From the NCBI RefSeq assembly GCF_000518665.1, contig NZ_JAEA01000006.1:124001-188000 (forward strand): a DNA stretch of 64,000 nt. The letters run 5' to 3'. Numbering within the stretch: the first letter of the stretch is position 1; each line of letters opens with the position of its first letter. Of this stretch, positions 32,346-41,721 are shown piece after piece. The notes below the pieces were generated by a model. That model was not told the origin of the DNA, made no database searches, and worked only from the letters and a program-made list of their open reading frames with translations. Made by a program: the position numbers and the translations under genes. This stretch comes from Microvirga flocculans ATCC BAA-817 (GTDB lineage: Bacteria; Pseudomonadota; Alphaproteobacteria; Rhizobiales; Beijerinckiaceae).

Positions 32346-33839
32346 ATGAACCATAACCCATCCGCTGCGACACCTTTCCACTCTGGAAGCGACGATGCGC
32401 TTCCCGAAGGGCACTTGCTTGCTTTGGCCGCGGACGCAGCAGAGGTGGGCTTGTGGTGGTTCGATCCCGTCGCCGACGCTCTCGACGGCAACACAGCGTT
32501 CCGGGAAATCCTGCTTGGCCAATCCGGCCACGACGACCATCCCTGGCCCTTGGCGGGGAGTACCCTCCTAGGCCACGTCCATCCGGAGGATCGGGAGCGG
32601 GTTCGCAACCGGGTGCGCGCCCTCCTCAGCGATGGCACGGGAGCACGTTTCCAAGAGAGCTTTCGGTTGCGGCGCTCGAAGGTTGATGACGCGGTCCGGG
32701 TGATCGCTGCCGGGAAAGTGATTTTGCCTGAAGCGAGCGATCATCGGGATCGGACACACAAGCCTTATCTTGCAGGGACGATCCGGGCTCACTCACGGGA
32801 GGATCAATCCCCGGCTGGGATCGTGACCGACAGGGCGCGCCTTGAGGCGATCCTCAATACCATGCCGCAGATGGTCTGGTCGGCGCGGCCGGACGGATAC
32901 CATGATTATTACAACGACCGCTGGTATGAGTTCACCGGCGTCCCCTACGGCTCGACTGACGGCGAGGCGTGGAACGGCATGTTCCACCCTGACGACCAAG
33001 CCCGCGCCTGGGAGCGGTGGCGGCAATCGCTCGCAACCGGCGAGCCGTATGAAATCGAGTACCGGCTGCGTCGGCATGACGGCGAGTACCGTTGGACCCT
33101 CGGCCGCGCGCTGCCGATCCGGAATCCGGACGGAAGCATCGAGCGCTGGTTTGGAACCTGCACGGATATCCACGACCTCAAGACGTCGGAGGAGCAGCGG
33201 GAGCTGATCAGCCGCGAGCTGTCGCACCGGATCAAGAACATCTTCGCGGTGGTTTCAAGCCTCGTGGCCCTCGCGTCCCGGAAGGACGAAGCCGTCAGGC
33301 CCTTTGCGACCGCCCTGGTGCAGCGCCTGAACAGCCTCGCGCATGTGCACGCGTACATCCAGCCGCACAGCCCGTTGAACGAAGCCGATCCAGCGAGCCG
33401 GACGGTCCTGGGTCTCCTGCGTATTCTCGCCCATCCCTACATGCACGAGCAGGATGGCCAAAGCTCGTCGGACAGTTCATCGGATGATGCCAAGCTGGCG
33501 ATTGCGGGCGACGACGCTCCGGTCGGTGCCGGGGCGGGCACCGCACTGGCGCTCATCATCCACGAGCTCGCGACCAACGCCGTCAAGTACGGCAGCCTCT
33601 CGCGTCCGGAAGGATACGTCGCCATCAGAGGCGGACTCCTGCCAGGCGATCAATTCCGGCTGACTTGGCAGGAACGTGGCGGTCCAACGGTTCAGGGACC
33701 GCCAGCCCACCGGGGCTTTGGGACCGTGCTCGCCCATCGCGGTGCGACCGGGCAGCTTGGTGCCCGCATCGAACAGGACTGGGACGAAGCGGGATTGACC
33801 GTACGTCTGACCATGCCGGTCGAGAACCTCACGCGGTAG
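32346..33839 (+). CDS. Double-PAS HisKA_2/HWE-type sensor kinase
   Basis: This 497-residue kinase has a first PAS-like domain at ~20-130 and a second at ~165-285 ('MPQMVWSARPDGYHDYYNDRWYEFTG' start). A phospho-acceptor His near 294 lies in 'RELSHRIKNIFAVVSSLVALAS', followed by an ATP-binding domain with 'IHELATNAVKYGSLS' and 'HRGFGTVLAHRG'. No membrane segment was seen. It lies between two Crp/Fnr genes, one on each strand. Confidence 0.9.
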   Translation: MNHNPSAATPFHSGSDDALPEGHLLALAADAAEVGLWWFDPVADALDGNTAFREILLGQSGHDDHPWPLAGSTLLGHVHPEDRERVRNRVRALLSDGTGARFQESFRLRRSKVDDAVRVIAAGKVILPEASDHRDRTHKPYLAGTIRAHSREDQSPAGIVTDRARLEAILNTMPQMVWSARPDGYHDYYNDRWYEFTGVPYGSTDGEAWNGMFHPDDQARAWERWRQSLATGEPYEIEYRLRRHDGEYRWTLGRALPIRNPDGSIERWFGTCTDIHDLKTSEEQRELISRELSHRIKNIFAVVSSLVALASRKDEAVRPFATALVQRLNSLAHVHAYIQPHSPLNEADPASRTVLGLLRILAHPYMHEQDGQSSSDSSSDDAKLAIAGDDAPVGAGAGTALALIIHELATNAVKYGSLSRPEGYVAIRGGLLPGDQFRLTWQERGGPTVQGPPAHRGFGTVLAHRGATGQLGARIEQDWDEAGLTVRLTMPVENLTR

Positions 33840-33863
33840 CGGAGGGCCAACGTGGGATATCCT

Positions 33864-34604
33864 CTAGCCCGCAGCCGGTAAGATGGTCTCATAGGCCTCG
33901 CGTACGACTCGGTAGCATTCGCAGGAGGCCGCCTCGAGGCCAGAGCGGTCGAGCACCCTGATGCATCCTGGCTCCAGCCGGACGACGCCGCGTGCCTGAA
34001 AGGATTTGGTCACCGCGCTCAAGGATTGTCGGCGCACACCCAGCATGAGAGCGAGGCGAGCCTGGGACATCTGGACCCCATCGTCCTGGTCGACGCGGTC
34101 GTGCGCGTGGAGCAAACAGCGGGCGCAACGGGCTTCGAGCGTATGGAGATCGTTGCATGCGGCCGCTTGGATCGATTGCGTGAGGAGCACCTTGCTGAAC
34201 CGTAGCAACAGGTCGGTGAGCGGAGGGTACGTTCGGCTGATCGCCAGGAGGCTGTCGATCGACAGGCGGGTTGCGGTCCCCGGCACCTGAACGACGGCGC
34301 GGCAGAGCGCCCGGTCGTCGCTGCCGAGGACAGCCCAGAAGCCAAGGTAGCCCTCCGGGCCGACGGCTGCGGTTTCGACGGTGCGACCGTCGCGCATCGG
34401 CGCGACGAGGGCGATGACGCCGCTATGCGGGAACAAAGCCTCCCGCACAGGCTCGCCCACCTCTTGCAGGATCCGCCCGCGCGCCAACGAGACGGTGCCT
34501 GCCCGCTCCACCAGAGCGGCCAAGATATCCTGAGGGAGCGCGGCGAGAATGCGATTCCTGCCGTGCTCCGTGATGTCGGCTCGGGTATGCCCCTGGATAG
34601 TCAC
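33864..34604 (-). CDS. Crp/Fnr-family transcriptional regulator
   Basis: This 246-residue protein has an N-terminal barrel ('LARGRILQEVGEPVREALFPHSGVIALV') and a C-terminal winged helix ('MSQARLALMLGVRRQSLSAVTKSFQARGVV'). The last ~30 residues contain 'ASCECYRVV', close to the 'AACECHSAV' of the Crp/Fnr protein at 31.5 kb. The two are therefore paralogues of one subfamily. It converges on the HWE kinase gene. Confidence 0.9.
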   Translation of the reverse strand: MTIQGHTRADITEHGRNRILAALPQDILAALVERAGTVSLARGRILQEVGEPVREALFPHSGVIALVAPMRDGRTVETAAVGPEGYLGFWAVLGSDDRALCRAVVQVPGTATRLSIDSLLAISRTYPPLTDLLLRFSKVLLTQSIQAAACNDLHTLEARCARCLLHAHDRVDQDDGVQMSQARLALMLGVRRQSLSAVTKSFQARGVVRLEPGCIRVLDRSGLEAASCECYRVVREAYETILPAAG

Positions 34605-34994
34605 GGCAGCCCTTGAAGGTCAGCTTCAGTTGGGCGGGTAACGCGTCAGGCGGGGGCTGGTTCGGGCCAATATGTCACAGCAGAGTTGCGCCACCTGACC
34701 AAGCGAGACCGTCCCTACCTCTCCGGGCCGGTCGCGTACGAAGTTTTCTGAAGCTGTGATCTTGAAGCTCGGCAGGTCTCACACTGTACCGCAAAGACTT
34801 CGCGTCACGATGATAGTAACCTGCAGAAATGCTCAAGCAACAACTGCCCAGCTTTTCGTACAAGTGTTGTCGAAAAGCGACAGAACCAATGATTGTGAAC
34901 CGCCGACCTGGTCTTGAGACTTGGTTCATGTCTAGTGGGCATCCTCAGCCGACTGGAAGGCTGCAACGCGACAGGAATTGTTGAGGGGTGCACC
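34605..34994. other. Intergenic region
   Basis: About 390 bases between the leftward Crp/Fnr gene and a rightward small gene. No gene or clear promoter was recognised. Confidence 0.35.
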
Positions 34995-35270
34995 ATGAAC
35001 GACACGCACGCGAGCCAGCGGGAGTCGGTGAGCCGGCTCCATCCGGTCACGACACCGCCCGCCGATGAGAACACCGCATCGATGGTCGACCTGCTGCAGG
35101 AGCATTTGCGGCTCGCCCGCGAGGGCAAGCTGCGCTCGCTCGCCGTCGTTTCGGTGTCCGCTGATGGATCAGCCATCGGGACCCAGTGGTCGTGCGATCC
35201 AGGCGACATGGCATCGCTGATCGGCAAACTCACCGTGCTTACCCATGACCTCATGGCCGCCCGCAAGTAG
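34995..35270 (+). CDS. Small hypothetical protein
   Basis: This 91-residue protein has 'MVDLLQEHLRLAREGKLRSLAVVSVSADG' and 'LIGKLTVLTHDLMAARK', a helix-strand-helix pattern. No family was recognised. The start at 34995 has GAGGGG upstream. It lies 57 bases before the GcrA-like gene and may share its transcript. Confidence 0.6.
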   Translation: MNDTHASQRESVSRLHPVTTPPADENTASMVDLLQEHLRLAREGKLRSLAVVSVSADGSAIGTQWSCDPGDMASLIGKLTVLTHDLMAARK

Positions 35271-35327
35271 GCCAGCCTATGCCGCAGCGGGTCGTCGCTC
35301 GCAGGTGCAGGTCCCAGGAGCATCACA

Positions 35328-35543
35328 TTGACCGACTCGCAAACTGTGGATGGGTCTGCGGCCGGAGAGCCGGACCCGAGCCACCGCACCAAGCTGCTCA
35401 AACTTGGAACGCGGCAGTGCCGCTACATCGTCTCGGACAATCCGCACAGCGCCGTCTGCTGCGGAGCCCCGACGCGGGAGGGCTCGAGCTGGTGCGATTG
35501 GCACCGGCGGCTCGTGTACGTCCCGGCACATAGGAAAGGCTAG
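35328..35543 (+). CDS. GcrA-like C-terminal domain protein (no DNA-binding domain)
   Basis: This 71-residue protein matches the C-terminal part of GcrA cell-cycle regulators: 'RQCRYIVSDN...VCCGAPTREGSSWCDWHRRLVYVP', with the C...CGAP...C-x-x-H spacing. The N-terminal helix-turn-helix of GcrA is missing. A TTG start at 35328 with AGGAG eight bases upstream is used. In GcrA this region contacts sigma-70; a free copy could compete for it, which is inference. Confidence 0.6.
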   Translation: MTDSQTVDGSAAGEPDPSHRTKLLKLGTRQCRYIVSDNPHSAVCCGAPTREGSSWCDWHRRLVYVPAHRKG

Positions 35544-35768
35544 CGCAACGCTCTGACCGCGTAGGCCAGCTGGCGGTGGCACCCGCGGCAGGCGCCGCCT
35601 TGAGCCTGAACAATCGCTCCACGACGATGATCGAGATGCCGCCTTGGCGATGGCGGCGCCGGCAACTCATCCTGAGCCGGGGGCCGACCGGAGGAATACG
35701 GCTCGGCTCAGGGCGGCGTCGCCCTCGGGTATTTGGTCGGCAGATTGCTCGCTGGTGAAGCAGCCCGA

Positions 35769-36584
35769 TCATTCTGCCCACGTTTCCAGAAGGGCGTTCC
35801 TGGCGACGTCCCAAACGTCCCGGTTTTGGCCAATGAGCAGACCGGGCCGCTGATCGGAGGGCCTGTATTCTGACCCGTCGAAGCGGGCGACATGCCCGCC
35901 AGCTTCCGCAACCAGGAGCGCACCCGGCGCGTGATCCCACGGGAGCAGGCGCCAGAACATGAGGAAATCCTGGGTGCCCTTGATCACGGCGGGGTAGTCG
36001 ACGCCGGCACATTTGGCCCCGGGAAGAACTGCTGCGAGGCCAGCCGAACCCACCCTCACCTGCTCCTTCAGTTCCTCCGGAAGGAATCGCGTGAGCACGG
36101 ACCCGCGGCATTCTTGGGCGAGTTTCGACGCCGTCGACGTCCTGACTTGAACGCCGTCGATGAAGGCGCCGCCGCCCCGGGAGGCGACAGACAACTGACT
36201 GCTGACCGGATCCAGAAGCCACGAGGCCACCGTCTGCCCATCCTGCAGGAGCGCGACCATGACGGAGAAGGTGGACGAGCCGGCCACGAAGTTGGCGGTT
36301 CCGTCGAGCGGGTCGACCAGCCAGACTTGGCCTTCGTCCAGCCCTTTCATCAGCGACGGATTCGTTGCCACGGCTTCCTCTCCAACGACACGCGAGCCGG
36401 GCAGCAGCGCCGCCAGCCGCGGGCTGATGATCTGCTCGGCCTCGCGGTCGGCGACCGTCACGACCTCGCCGGGCGTCTTCTCCTCGACGTCGCCCGCCAG
36501 CAGCTTCTGGTAGCGCGGCAGGATGGCCTCGGCCGCGGCTTGGCGCAGGATTGTCGCCACCTCGTCCATCATGTCCGAGTGCAT
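35769..36584 (-). CDS. Inositol monophosphatase-family phosphatase
   Basis: This 271-residue enzyme has the metal motifs 'GEEAVATN', 'WLVDPLDGTANFVAGSSTF' (DPLDGT-x-N-F) and 'LLPWDHAPGALLVAEAGG' (WD-x-A-x-G). The ATG at 36584 follows AAGGGGGAG. Members hydrolyse inositol phosphates, fructose-bisphosphate or 3'-phosphoadenosine phosphates; this one cannot be assigned further. The next gene upstream in the same direction is a metallophosphoesterase ending 41 bases away. Confidence 0.88.
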   Translation of the reverse strand: MHSDMMDEVATILRQAAAEAILPRYQKLLAGDVEEKTPGEVVTVADREAEQIISPRLAALLPGSRVVGEEAVATNPSLMKGLDEGQVWLVDPLDGTANFVAGSSTFSVMVALLQDGQTVASWLLDPVSSQLSVASRGGGAFIDGVQVRTSTASKLAQECRGSVLTRFLPEELKEQVRVGSAGLAAVLPGAKCAGVDYPAVIKGTQDFLMFWRLLPWDHAPGALLVAEAGGHVARFDGSEYRPSDQRPGLLIGQNRDVWDVARNALLETWAE

Positions 36585-36625
36585 CGAAGTCTCCCCCTTG
36601 GTGCTGTCATCGTCCCGGCGAACCC

Positions 36626-37981
36626 TTATCCGATGGCGACCGCCACCGACAGGTCCGGTCCCGCGAAGGGTCGGTCCCCGCCGCCATGCTGCCCGTGCCC
36701 GACGCTCCATCGGTCTGGCCAATGCAGGCTCTCCAGCCCTGTCGGGGAAGCGGCTGCAAGCGACGTCCATCGTCCCTCGCCCCAAGGCCGATACAGGACG
36801 CCGCCTGGGCCCATGTCGGGGTTGATCACGAGATGAATGTCGAATTCCTCCCCGGCTGGAATGCTAGGACCGATCCAGTAGTGCGGGCTACGGCCTGGCT
36901 CACGTCCCATGATCAGGGTCAGGATCTGCCGCGGTCCCTGCAACCCGATCCATACCGGAGCGATGCTCCCAGGCGAGAAAGCCGTGACCATGGTCTGCGC
37001 CGAACTGGCGTCGGCTGCCGTCCGGCCCCGGAAGCGGAACTCGATCCTACGGCCCGGGCCCAGTTGACCGGTGATGGGTGCAGGGCCCTCTCCCCTAGCA
37101 AGGTCCCGCCAGCATCCGCCGGAGAACGGTGCCATCGGCCATTCCAGGCGCTCGCGCGCGACCCCGTCCGTGTCGAGGACGTGGTAGCGCAGTCCATGAT
37201 CGTCGAGAGCCGCCTGGACGCAGTGGAGATACTCGATGCCTTCCGGCATGCGATGGGCTGTCCCCGCCCCTGCCGTGCAGATCTGCAGCACGCCCCGGTG
37301 CACCTGCACGTCGAAGGCCAGGATATGGCTGCACAGGTAGGCGAGCACGTCCGCCTCCACCAGGATGTCCCAAAAGCGGCCGGCGTGTTCCGGGCTGATC
37401 TCGCGCTGGTACGGTCCGGAGAAGCCATTGACCGGGTAGACTGGATGGTGGCCCAGAACGAGCTTGTGCCGAGCGTCCGCATGCTGGCGCAGCACGCTCT
37501 CCAGCCACTCGGTCTCGACGTGGCCCTCTCCTCCCAGTCCAGTCCAGAGGGTATGGACGAAGACCAGCAGCAGGTCGCCGCGCCGCACCCAGTAGGACAG
37601 CCCCTCCTGCCCCGGCGGTCCGTTCCGGGGCAGGTCGAGCACCTCTCGGAACACGACCTCGCTCATCGTGTCGTACGTCGTATGGTTCCCGGTGGTGTGC
37701 CAGAGCGGGATCTTTTGCCGATCGAGCCAGCTCATCTCGTGGTCGAGCCAATGCCGCCATTGCGCCCACAGCGAACCGGCGTCGGCCGTGAGACCGATGA
37801 CCTCGTCACCAGGGAAGAGGATGAACTCCGGCTGCGGCTGCAGCCGCCGGATCACCACGTTGACGGAGGCGAACGTCGTTTCATGCAGAGCGCCGGGAAC
37901 GCCGGAGCATGCGTCGCCATAGAGGACGAACTGGTGGCCTCGGGTGCGCGGCAATAGGGCTGGGATTTCGTCCCGTGGCAT
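36626..37981 (-). CDS. Metallophosphoesterase with C-terminal beta-type domain
   Basis: This 451-residue protein has a calcineurin-like core: 'FVLYGDACSG', 'FILFPGDEVIG', 'LWHTTGNHTTYD', 'LVLGHHPVYPV'. The first D-x-H motif is altered (GDACSG), so activity is uncertain. The C-terminal ~170 residues are beta-rich, with 'EFRFRGRT' and 'GEEFDIHLVINPDMGPGG', like a carbohydrate- or lectin-type domain. No signal peptide was seen. Confidence 0.75.
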   Translation of the reverse strand: MPRDEIPALLPRTRGHQFVLYGDACSGVPGALHETTFASVNVVIRRLQPQPEFILFPGDEVIGLTADAGSLWAQWRHWLDHEMSWLDRQKIPLWHTTGNHTTYDTMSEVVFREVLDLPRNGPPGQEGLSYWVRRGDLLLVFVHTLWTGLGGEGHVETEWLESVLRQHADARHKLVLGHHPVYPVNGFSGPYQREISPEHAGRFWDILVEADVLAYLCSHILAFDVQVHRGVLQICTAGAGTAHRMPEGIEYLHCVQAALDDHGLRYHVLDTDGVARERLEWPMAPFSGGCWRDLARGEGPAPITGQLGPGRRIEFRFRGRTAADASSAQTMVTAFSPGSIAPVWIGLQGPRQILTLIMGREPGRSPHYWIGPSIPAGEEFDIHLVINPDMGPGGVLYRPWGEGRWTSLAAASPTGLESLHWPDRWSVGHGQHGGGDRPFAGPDLSVAVAIG

Positions 37982-38125
37982 TTCGGCTAAGGTCCAGAGG
38001 TGAAGGCAAACATATGCCTCACGTTACATGATTTGAAAACAGCCGCGACCGCATATGAGGACCATGCCACACAAACGGATCCCACTCGTGTGCATCTGTA
38101 TTCGAACGATACGACCAAAGAGGCC

Positions 38126-38277
38126 ATGCCCCCCTCGCCATATCGTTCCAGCCCCTGCGCGTGCTCATCGATCGCCACGACGCCAGTGGCAACCTTGTCC
38201 TCGCAGATGGCCAGCTCGCGGCCGTGGCCCTCAGCCTGGATGGCGAGTGTCGTGACCCTGAACATAGCGGATGTTGA
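38126..38277 (+). pseudogene. Small broken gene with a one-base frameshift
   Basis: In one + frame the stretch reads 'SFQPLRVLIDRHDASGNLVLADGQLAAVALSLDGE', which looks like a family of short 'LxVLVDRxDxxGNLVxADxxLxAV' proteins I recall from Methylobacteriaceae. The only suitable ATG (38126) is out of frame by one base across a run of six C. Either a deletion broke it or the base call is wrong. The rest of 37982-38488 holds nothing recognisable. Confidence 0.35.
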
Positions 38278-38488
38278 CACCTGCTGGCCGGGTTCGGCAC
38301 ATGCAGTGCCGGTAATGCTCCCCTGTTCAAGCCCCCCCTGAAGGAGCCGGAGCCGGGGTTGAACAAACCCTGACGCGCCAACCTGGGTAGCCGTCTCCGT
38401 AAGCACAGGAGCCCGCCTTGCCGGAACCTCGAAACAACGTTGGTAATTGTCCGGGGTAACCTATGTTAGGCTTGGAGTGCGTACCCAG

Positions 38489-39631
38489 ATGGTGGATCAA
38501 CCAAGCGCAAGTCGCGACGAGCTGCTGGAGCAGCAGCGCGCCCTGGCTGAGTTCGGGGGCTTTGCACTCAAGGCCGAGAACCTGGATGACATCCTGAACC
38601 AAGCCTGCCATCTCGTCGGGCGCGGCCTCAGCACCGACCTCGCCAAGGTCGTGGAACTCCACCCCGACAGCATGACCATGAAAGTCCGGGCGGGCGTCGG
38701 CTGGAAGCCAGGCGTCGTTGGCGAAGTGACCGTCACGGCGGACGAAAACTCACCGGAGGGGCTGACCCTCAAGGACGGGGCAGTCATCTCACCCGACATC
38801 GAACGGGAGAAGCGGTTCGAGTACCACGATTTCATGAAAGACCATGGGGTGAAGGCTTTCGTGAACGTGCTGATCCTGAGCAGCAATGGACGCCCGCCCT
38901 TCGGGGTCCTTCAGGTGGACAGCCGGAAGCAACGGAACTTCACCCAGTCGGACGTCGAGTTTCTTCAGACCTACGCCAATCTCCTTGGCGCTGCCATCGA
39001 GCGGTTGCGCGTCGTCGAGGAACTGCGGAGGGCATTAAGGGACAAAGACCTTCTCATCGGAGAGTTGAACCATCGGGTGAAGAATACCCTCGCCACAGTC
39101 CAGTCCATTGCCTCGCAAACGCTACGGACTGCACCGACCGTCGATCACGCGTCGACCGCTATCGAGGGCCGCCTCCTTGCCCTCTCCAAGGTCCACGACG
39201 TCCTCACGGTCCAGAGTTGGGCGTCTGTGGATCTTCGCGAGATCGTCAGGCAGGCCATCGAGCCCTACCGTGACCGAGCGCAAAATCGCATTCACCTCCA
39301 AGGACCGTCGGTCCCAGTCCCGCCACGGATGGCCCTTGCCCTCGCCATGGCCCTCCAGGAGCTGGCGACCAATGCGGTGAAGTACGGCGCCCTCTCCAAC
39401 GGTGCCGGGCAGGTCGCCGTGCACTGGACGCTGGACGGCGAAGCTCCTCCAGGACGCTTGCAGTTAACCTGGACCGAGGTGAAGGGGCCGCCGGTCCAGA
39501 AACCAAAACGGCGCGGGTTCGGGACCCGTCTCATCGAGAGGAGCCTGGCGCAGGACCTTGACGGCATCGTCCGGATCGAATTCGCTCCGGCTGGGATCGT
39601 CTGTTCAGTCGATGCCCCTCTGACGAGCTGA
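38489..39631 (+). CDS. GAF-HWE sensor histidine kinase
   Basis: This 380-residue kinase has a GAF domain at ~20-175 and phospho-acceptor His195 in 'GELNHRVKNTLATVQSIASQT'. The HWE-type ATP domain follows ('QELATNAVKYGALS', 'RGFGTRLIERSLAQDLDG'). The ATG at 38489 is chosen because the upstream in-frame codons are not coding-like. Its C-terminus is very similar to that of the kinase at 28.7 kb. No receiver gene is adjacent. Confidence 0.9.
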   Translation: MVDQPSASRDELLEQQRALAEFGGFALKAENLDDILNQACHLVGRGLSTDLAKVVELHPDSMTMKVRAGVGWKPGVVGEVTVTADENSPEGLTLKDGAVISPDIEREKRFEYHDFMKDHGVKAFVNVLILSSNGRPPFGVLQVDSRKQRNFTQSDVEFLQTYANLLGAAIERLRVVEELRRALRDKDLLIGELNHRVKNTLATVQSIASQTLRTAPTVDHASTAIEGRLLALSKVHDVLTVQSWASVDLREIVRQAIEPYRDRAQNRIHLQGPSVPVPPRMALALAMALQELATNAVKYGALSNGAGQVAVHWTLDGEAPPGRLQLTWTEVKGPPVQKPKRRGFGTRLIERSLAQDLDGIVRIEFAPAGIVCSVDAPLTS

Positions 39632-40140
39632 TAGGAGAAGACGCGGCGGTCTGCTATGGCTCCGGCCGTTCCTGTTCGATCGCAGGGGGTGCCTCGATCA
39701 TTGCGCGGGATCCGAAGTTCGCGCTGGAAGTCACTGTCTCCTGTCTGCAACTTCTGATGCGCGAGGGCGGTTTCTCGCTTGATGTTCCGGGTGGTGGCGC
39801 CGTGGCTGCCATCATGACTGGGCTTTTTAGGGGATACGACGGTACCGAGCGCCGGAAGAGGGATGCTTCCGTTGCGGTCTCGTGCCGGTCTGAGAATTGA
39901 CCGATTTGAAAGTTCAGAGAGCAAGCCGGCGCAGCCCGGATGAGTGACAGATTTCCTCATTGCTCTGCGAAATGCCGGCCGGCCTGCAAGCGGCCAACTG
40001 CGGAAGTTGCGACCTAGCCGGCGCAGTGTCCGAGTTGGGTCGATCTGAGGCGTTAAGCGTGGCCATACGCAGTTCTGTCTAGCAGTCGGTCCCTGCCCCT
40101 AGTGCCAGGTCGGGATGGGCAGTCTGTGGTCTGGCATTCC
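39632..40140. other. Intergenic region
   Basis: About 510 bases between the GAF-HWE kinase and the leftward RHE_PE00001 gene. Nothing was recognised. It may mark the left edge of the second accessory stretch. Confidence 0.35.
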
Positions 40141-41277
40141 TTAGACGATGCCCCACGCCCGGTAACGCCGACGCCCCGTAAGCTCCCTCGGCAGGGCCCC
40201 GCCGAGCTGCGCCAACATGAGATCGACCGCCTTCGGCGTAACACCGATCAGCTTCGACGCAATCGCCACGGATACGAGCGGCCGGGACAGGAACAGGTCG
40301 ATGAGCTGCGGCAAGCGCGAGTTGCTGCGGCAGTCCTTCACCCGGCGCATCATGGCCTCGCGCGCAAGTGTGAGGCGCTGCAGGTCCTTCTCGCTCTGGG
40401 CCACGGCCTCGTCGACGATCCGGGCGAACGCCTCCACCTTCTCGACGCCCCCTTCCCTGCCCTGGAGGCGATAGCGCGATGCCTTGTAGCCGGAGACGAG
40501 CGGCAGAAGGTGTGTGGTCAACCCTCTTGCCCGCAGGATGGATCCGGCCATGATGAGGCCGAGCCAGGGCTGGCGGGGGTACATGCCGAGCGCCGTCCAA
40601 GCGTCCCAAGCGACAGCGGCCGCCGCGATCGCAGGCCACTTTTCAGTACGCTTGACCACGTCGAGCCAGAGATCCTCGTTCTCCGCCTCGTCGACCTCCG
40701 GGTCATAGACCAGGTGCGAGCGGCGCTTCGGAATCGGCGTCTCGCCGGCCAGCGTCTTGCTGGTGCGCGCCAGGATTGCGTCGATCTCGGCGAAGTGGCT
40801 TGCCAGAGGATCATCGTCGTCCGGCTCCTCGTCGGTCTCGCCCACCTTGCCCTTCACCAGCGGCTCGACCTCTCCAGAGCCGGGCGTCAGCCCGCGCAAG
40901 GCGGCCAAGCCGTCGATCGACAGAGGCCATGGCGCTTTGCGGGCAAGCGCCGTGCGCCGGGCCCTAAGGGCGGCCGCGGCGCGCGTGAGCTCGTGGGTCG
41001 GGCTGCGCACGTCCATGCCGGCGTCGTGCAGCACCACGTCGCCGATATCCACGAAGTGGCCGTCGAGGATAAGGACGCGGGTCGCCTCGACCATGTCGCA
41101 GCGGGACTGCCACCCCGCCGCCAAGCCGGATGCCGCCAGCCGCGCGTCGAGGTGCATGACGGCGACTGCGGTCCGCTCGAGACGCCCAGCCAGAGACCAC
41201 GGCAGTTCCGGCAGGTCGTAGGTCCTCGGCACGAGCCGCGCGAAGTCTTCATCGTAGTGCCCCTGGCGCTCGAACAT
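40141..41277 (-). CDS. RHE_PE00001-family (DUF1612) putative DNA-binding protein
   Basis: This 378-residue protein has the plan of the RHE_PE00001 family of rhizobial plasmids and islands. The N-terminus 'LPELPWSLAGRLERTAVAVMHLDARLAAS' and mid part 'EATRVLILDGHFVDIGDVVLHDAG' are characteristic. The C-terminal helix-turn-helix is near 'VSVAIASKLIGVTPKAVDLMLAQLG'. Function is unknown, although a regulatory or plasmid-related role is usual. Direct repeats lie upstream of its start. Confidence 0.8.
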   Translation of the reverse strand: MFERQGHYDEDFARLVPRTYDLPELPWSLAGRLERTAVAVMHLDARLAASGLAAGWQSRCDMVEATRVLILDGHFVDIGDVVLHDAGMDVRSPTHELTRAAAALRARRTALARKAPWPLSIDGLAALRGLTPGSGEVEPLVKGKVGETDEEPDDDDPLASHFAEIDAILARTSKTLAGETPIPKRRSHLVYDPEVDEAENEDLWLDVVKRTEKWPAIAAAAVAWDAWTALGMYPRQPWLGLIMAGSILRARGLTTHLLPLVSGYKASRYRLQGREGGVEKVEAFARIVDEAVAQSEKDLQRLTLAREAMMRRVKDCRSNSRLPQLIDLFLSRPLVSVAIASKLIGVTPKAVDLMLAQLGGALPRELTGRRRYRAWGIV

Positions 41278-41323
41278 GCCCCGCCCCCCAACAAGCTAAC
41301 TCGCTGATTTAACAAGAGGATAC

Positions 41324-41351
41324 AGCAAGAATTCGAAGTTAAGCAAGAATT
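41324..41351. repeat. Direct repeats upstream of the RHE_PE00001 gene
   Basis: AGCAAGAATT occurs at 41324-41333 and 41342-41351, offset by 18 bases, in an AT-rich stretch. They lie 47-74 bases upstream of the leftward gene and could be operator sites. Confidence 0.4.
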
Positions 41352-41721
41352 TGCTACGCTGTGGCGCATATATTTGGCGCATGCTTGACGGCGGGGTCGG
41401 GCCACCCCGGATTGGGGCGCCGCCGCGCAAATAGTCCTTCCCCGCGGAAGCGAGCCGCCGAAAGGGCGGTTTCCCCCGCAAATGCAGGGGTTTCGAAGGC
41501 TCCAGCTTCGGCCCGGGGCCTTTGCCCTTCTGGCAACCCATCATGGTCCAGTGGTGCGGAGGGCTTCAATCGGGTTTCCAACTGGCCAGTTGCTCATCAC
41601 CGGCGAAAGTGTACAAGAGGCTCTAGGCCACCATGCTGGGAGCGCGTCTGACAGAGTGGCGGTCTCATGCGAATAGGATTAAAAGCGAGAATGGCGGGAA
41701 CGCCTAGCCTCGGGGAAGAAG
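41352..41721. other. Intergenic region with hairpins
   Basis: About 370 bases before the three-Cys-motif gene. Short hairpins are visible, such as CCGCC-GAAAG-GGCGG near 41456-41471 with a few T after it, and CCCC...GGGG near 41475-41493. No gene was recognised. Confidence 0.35.
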
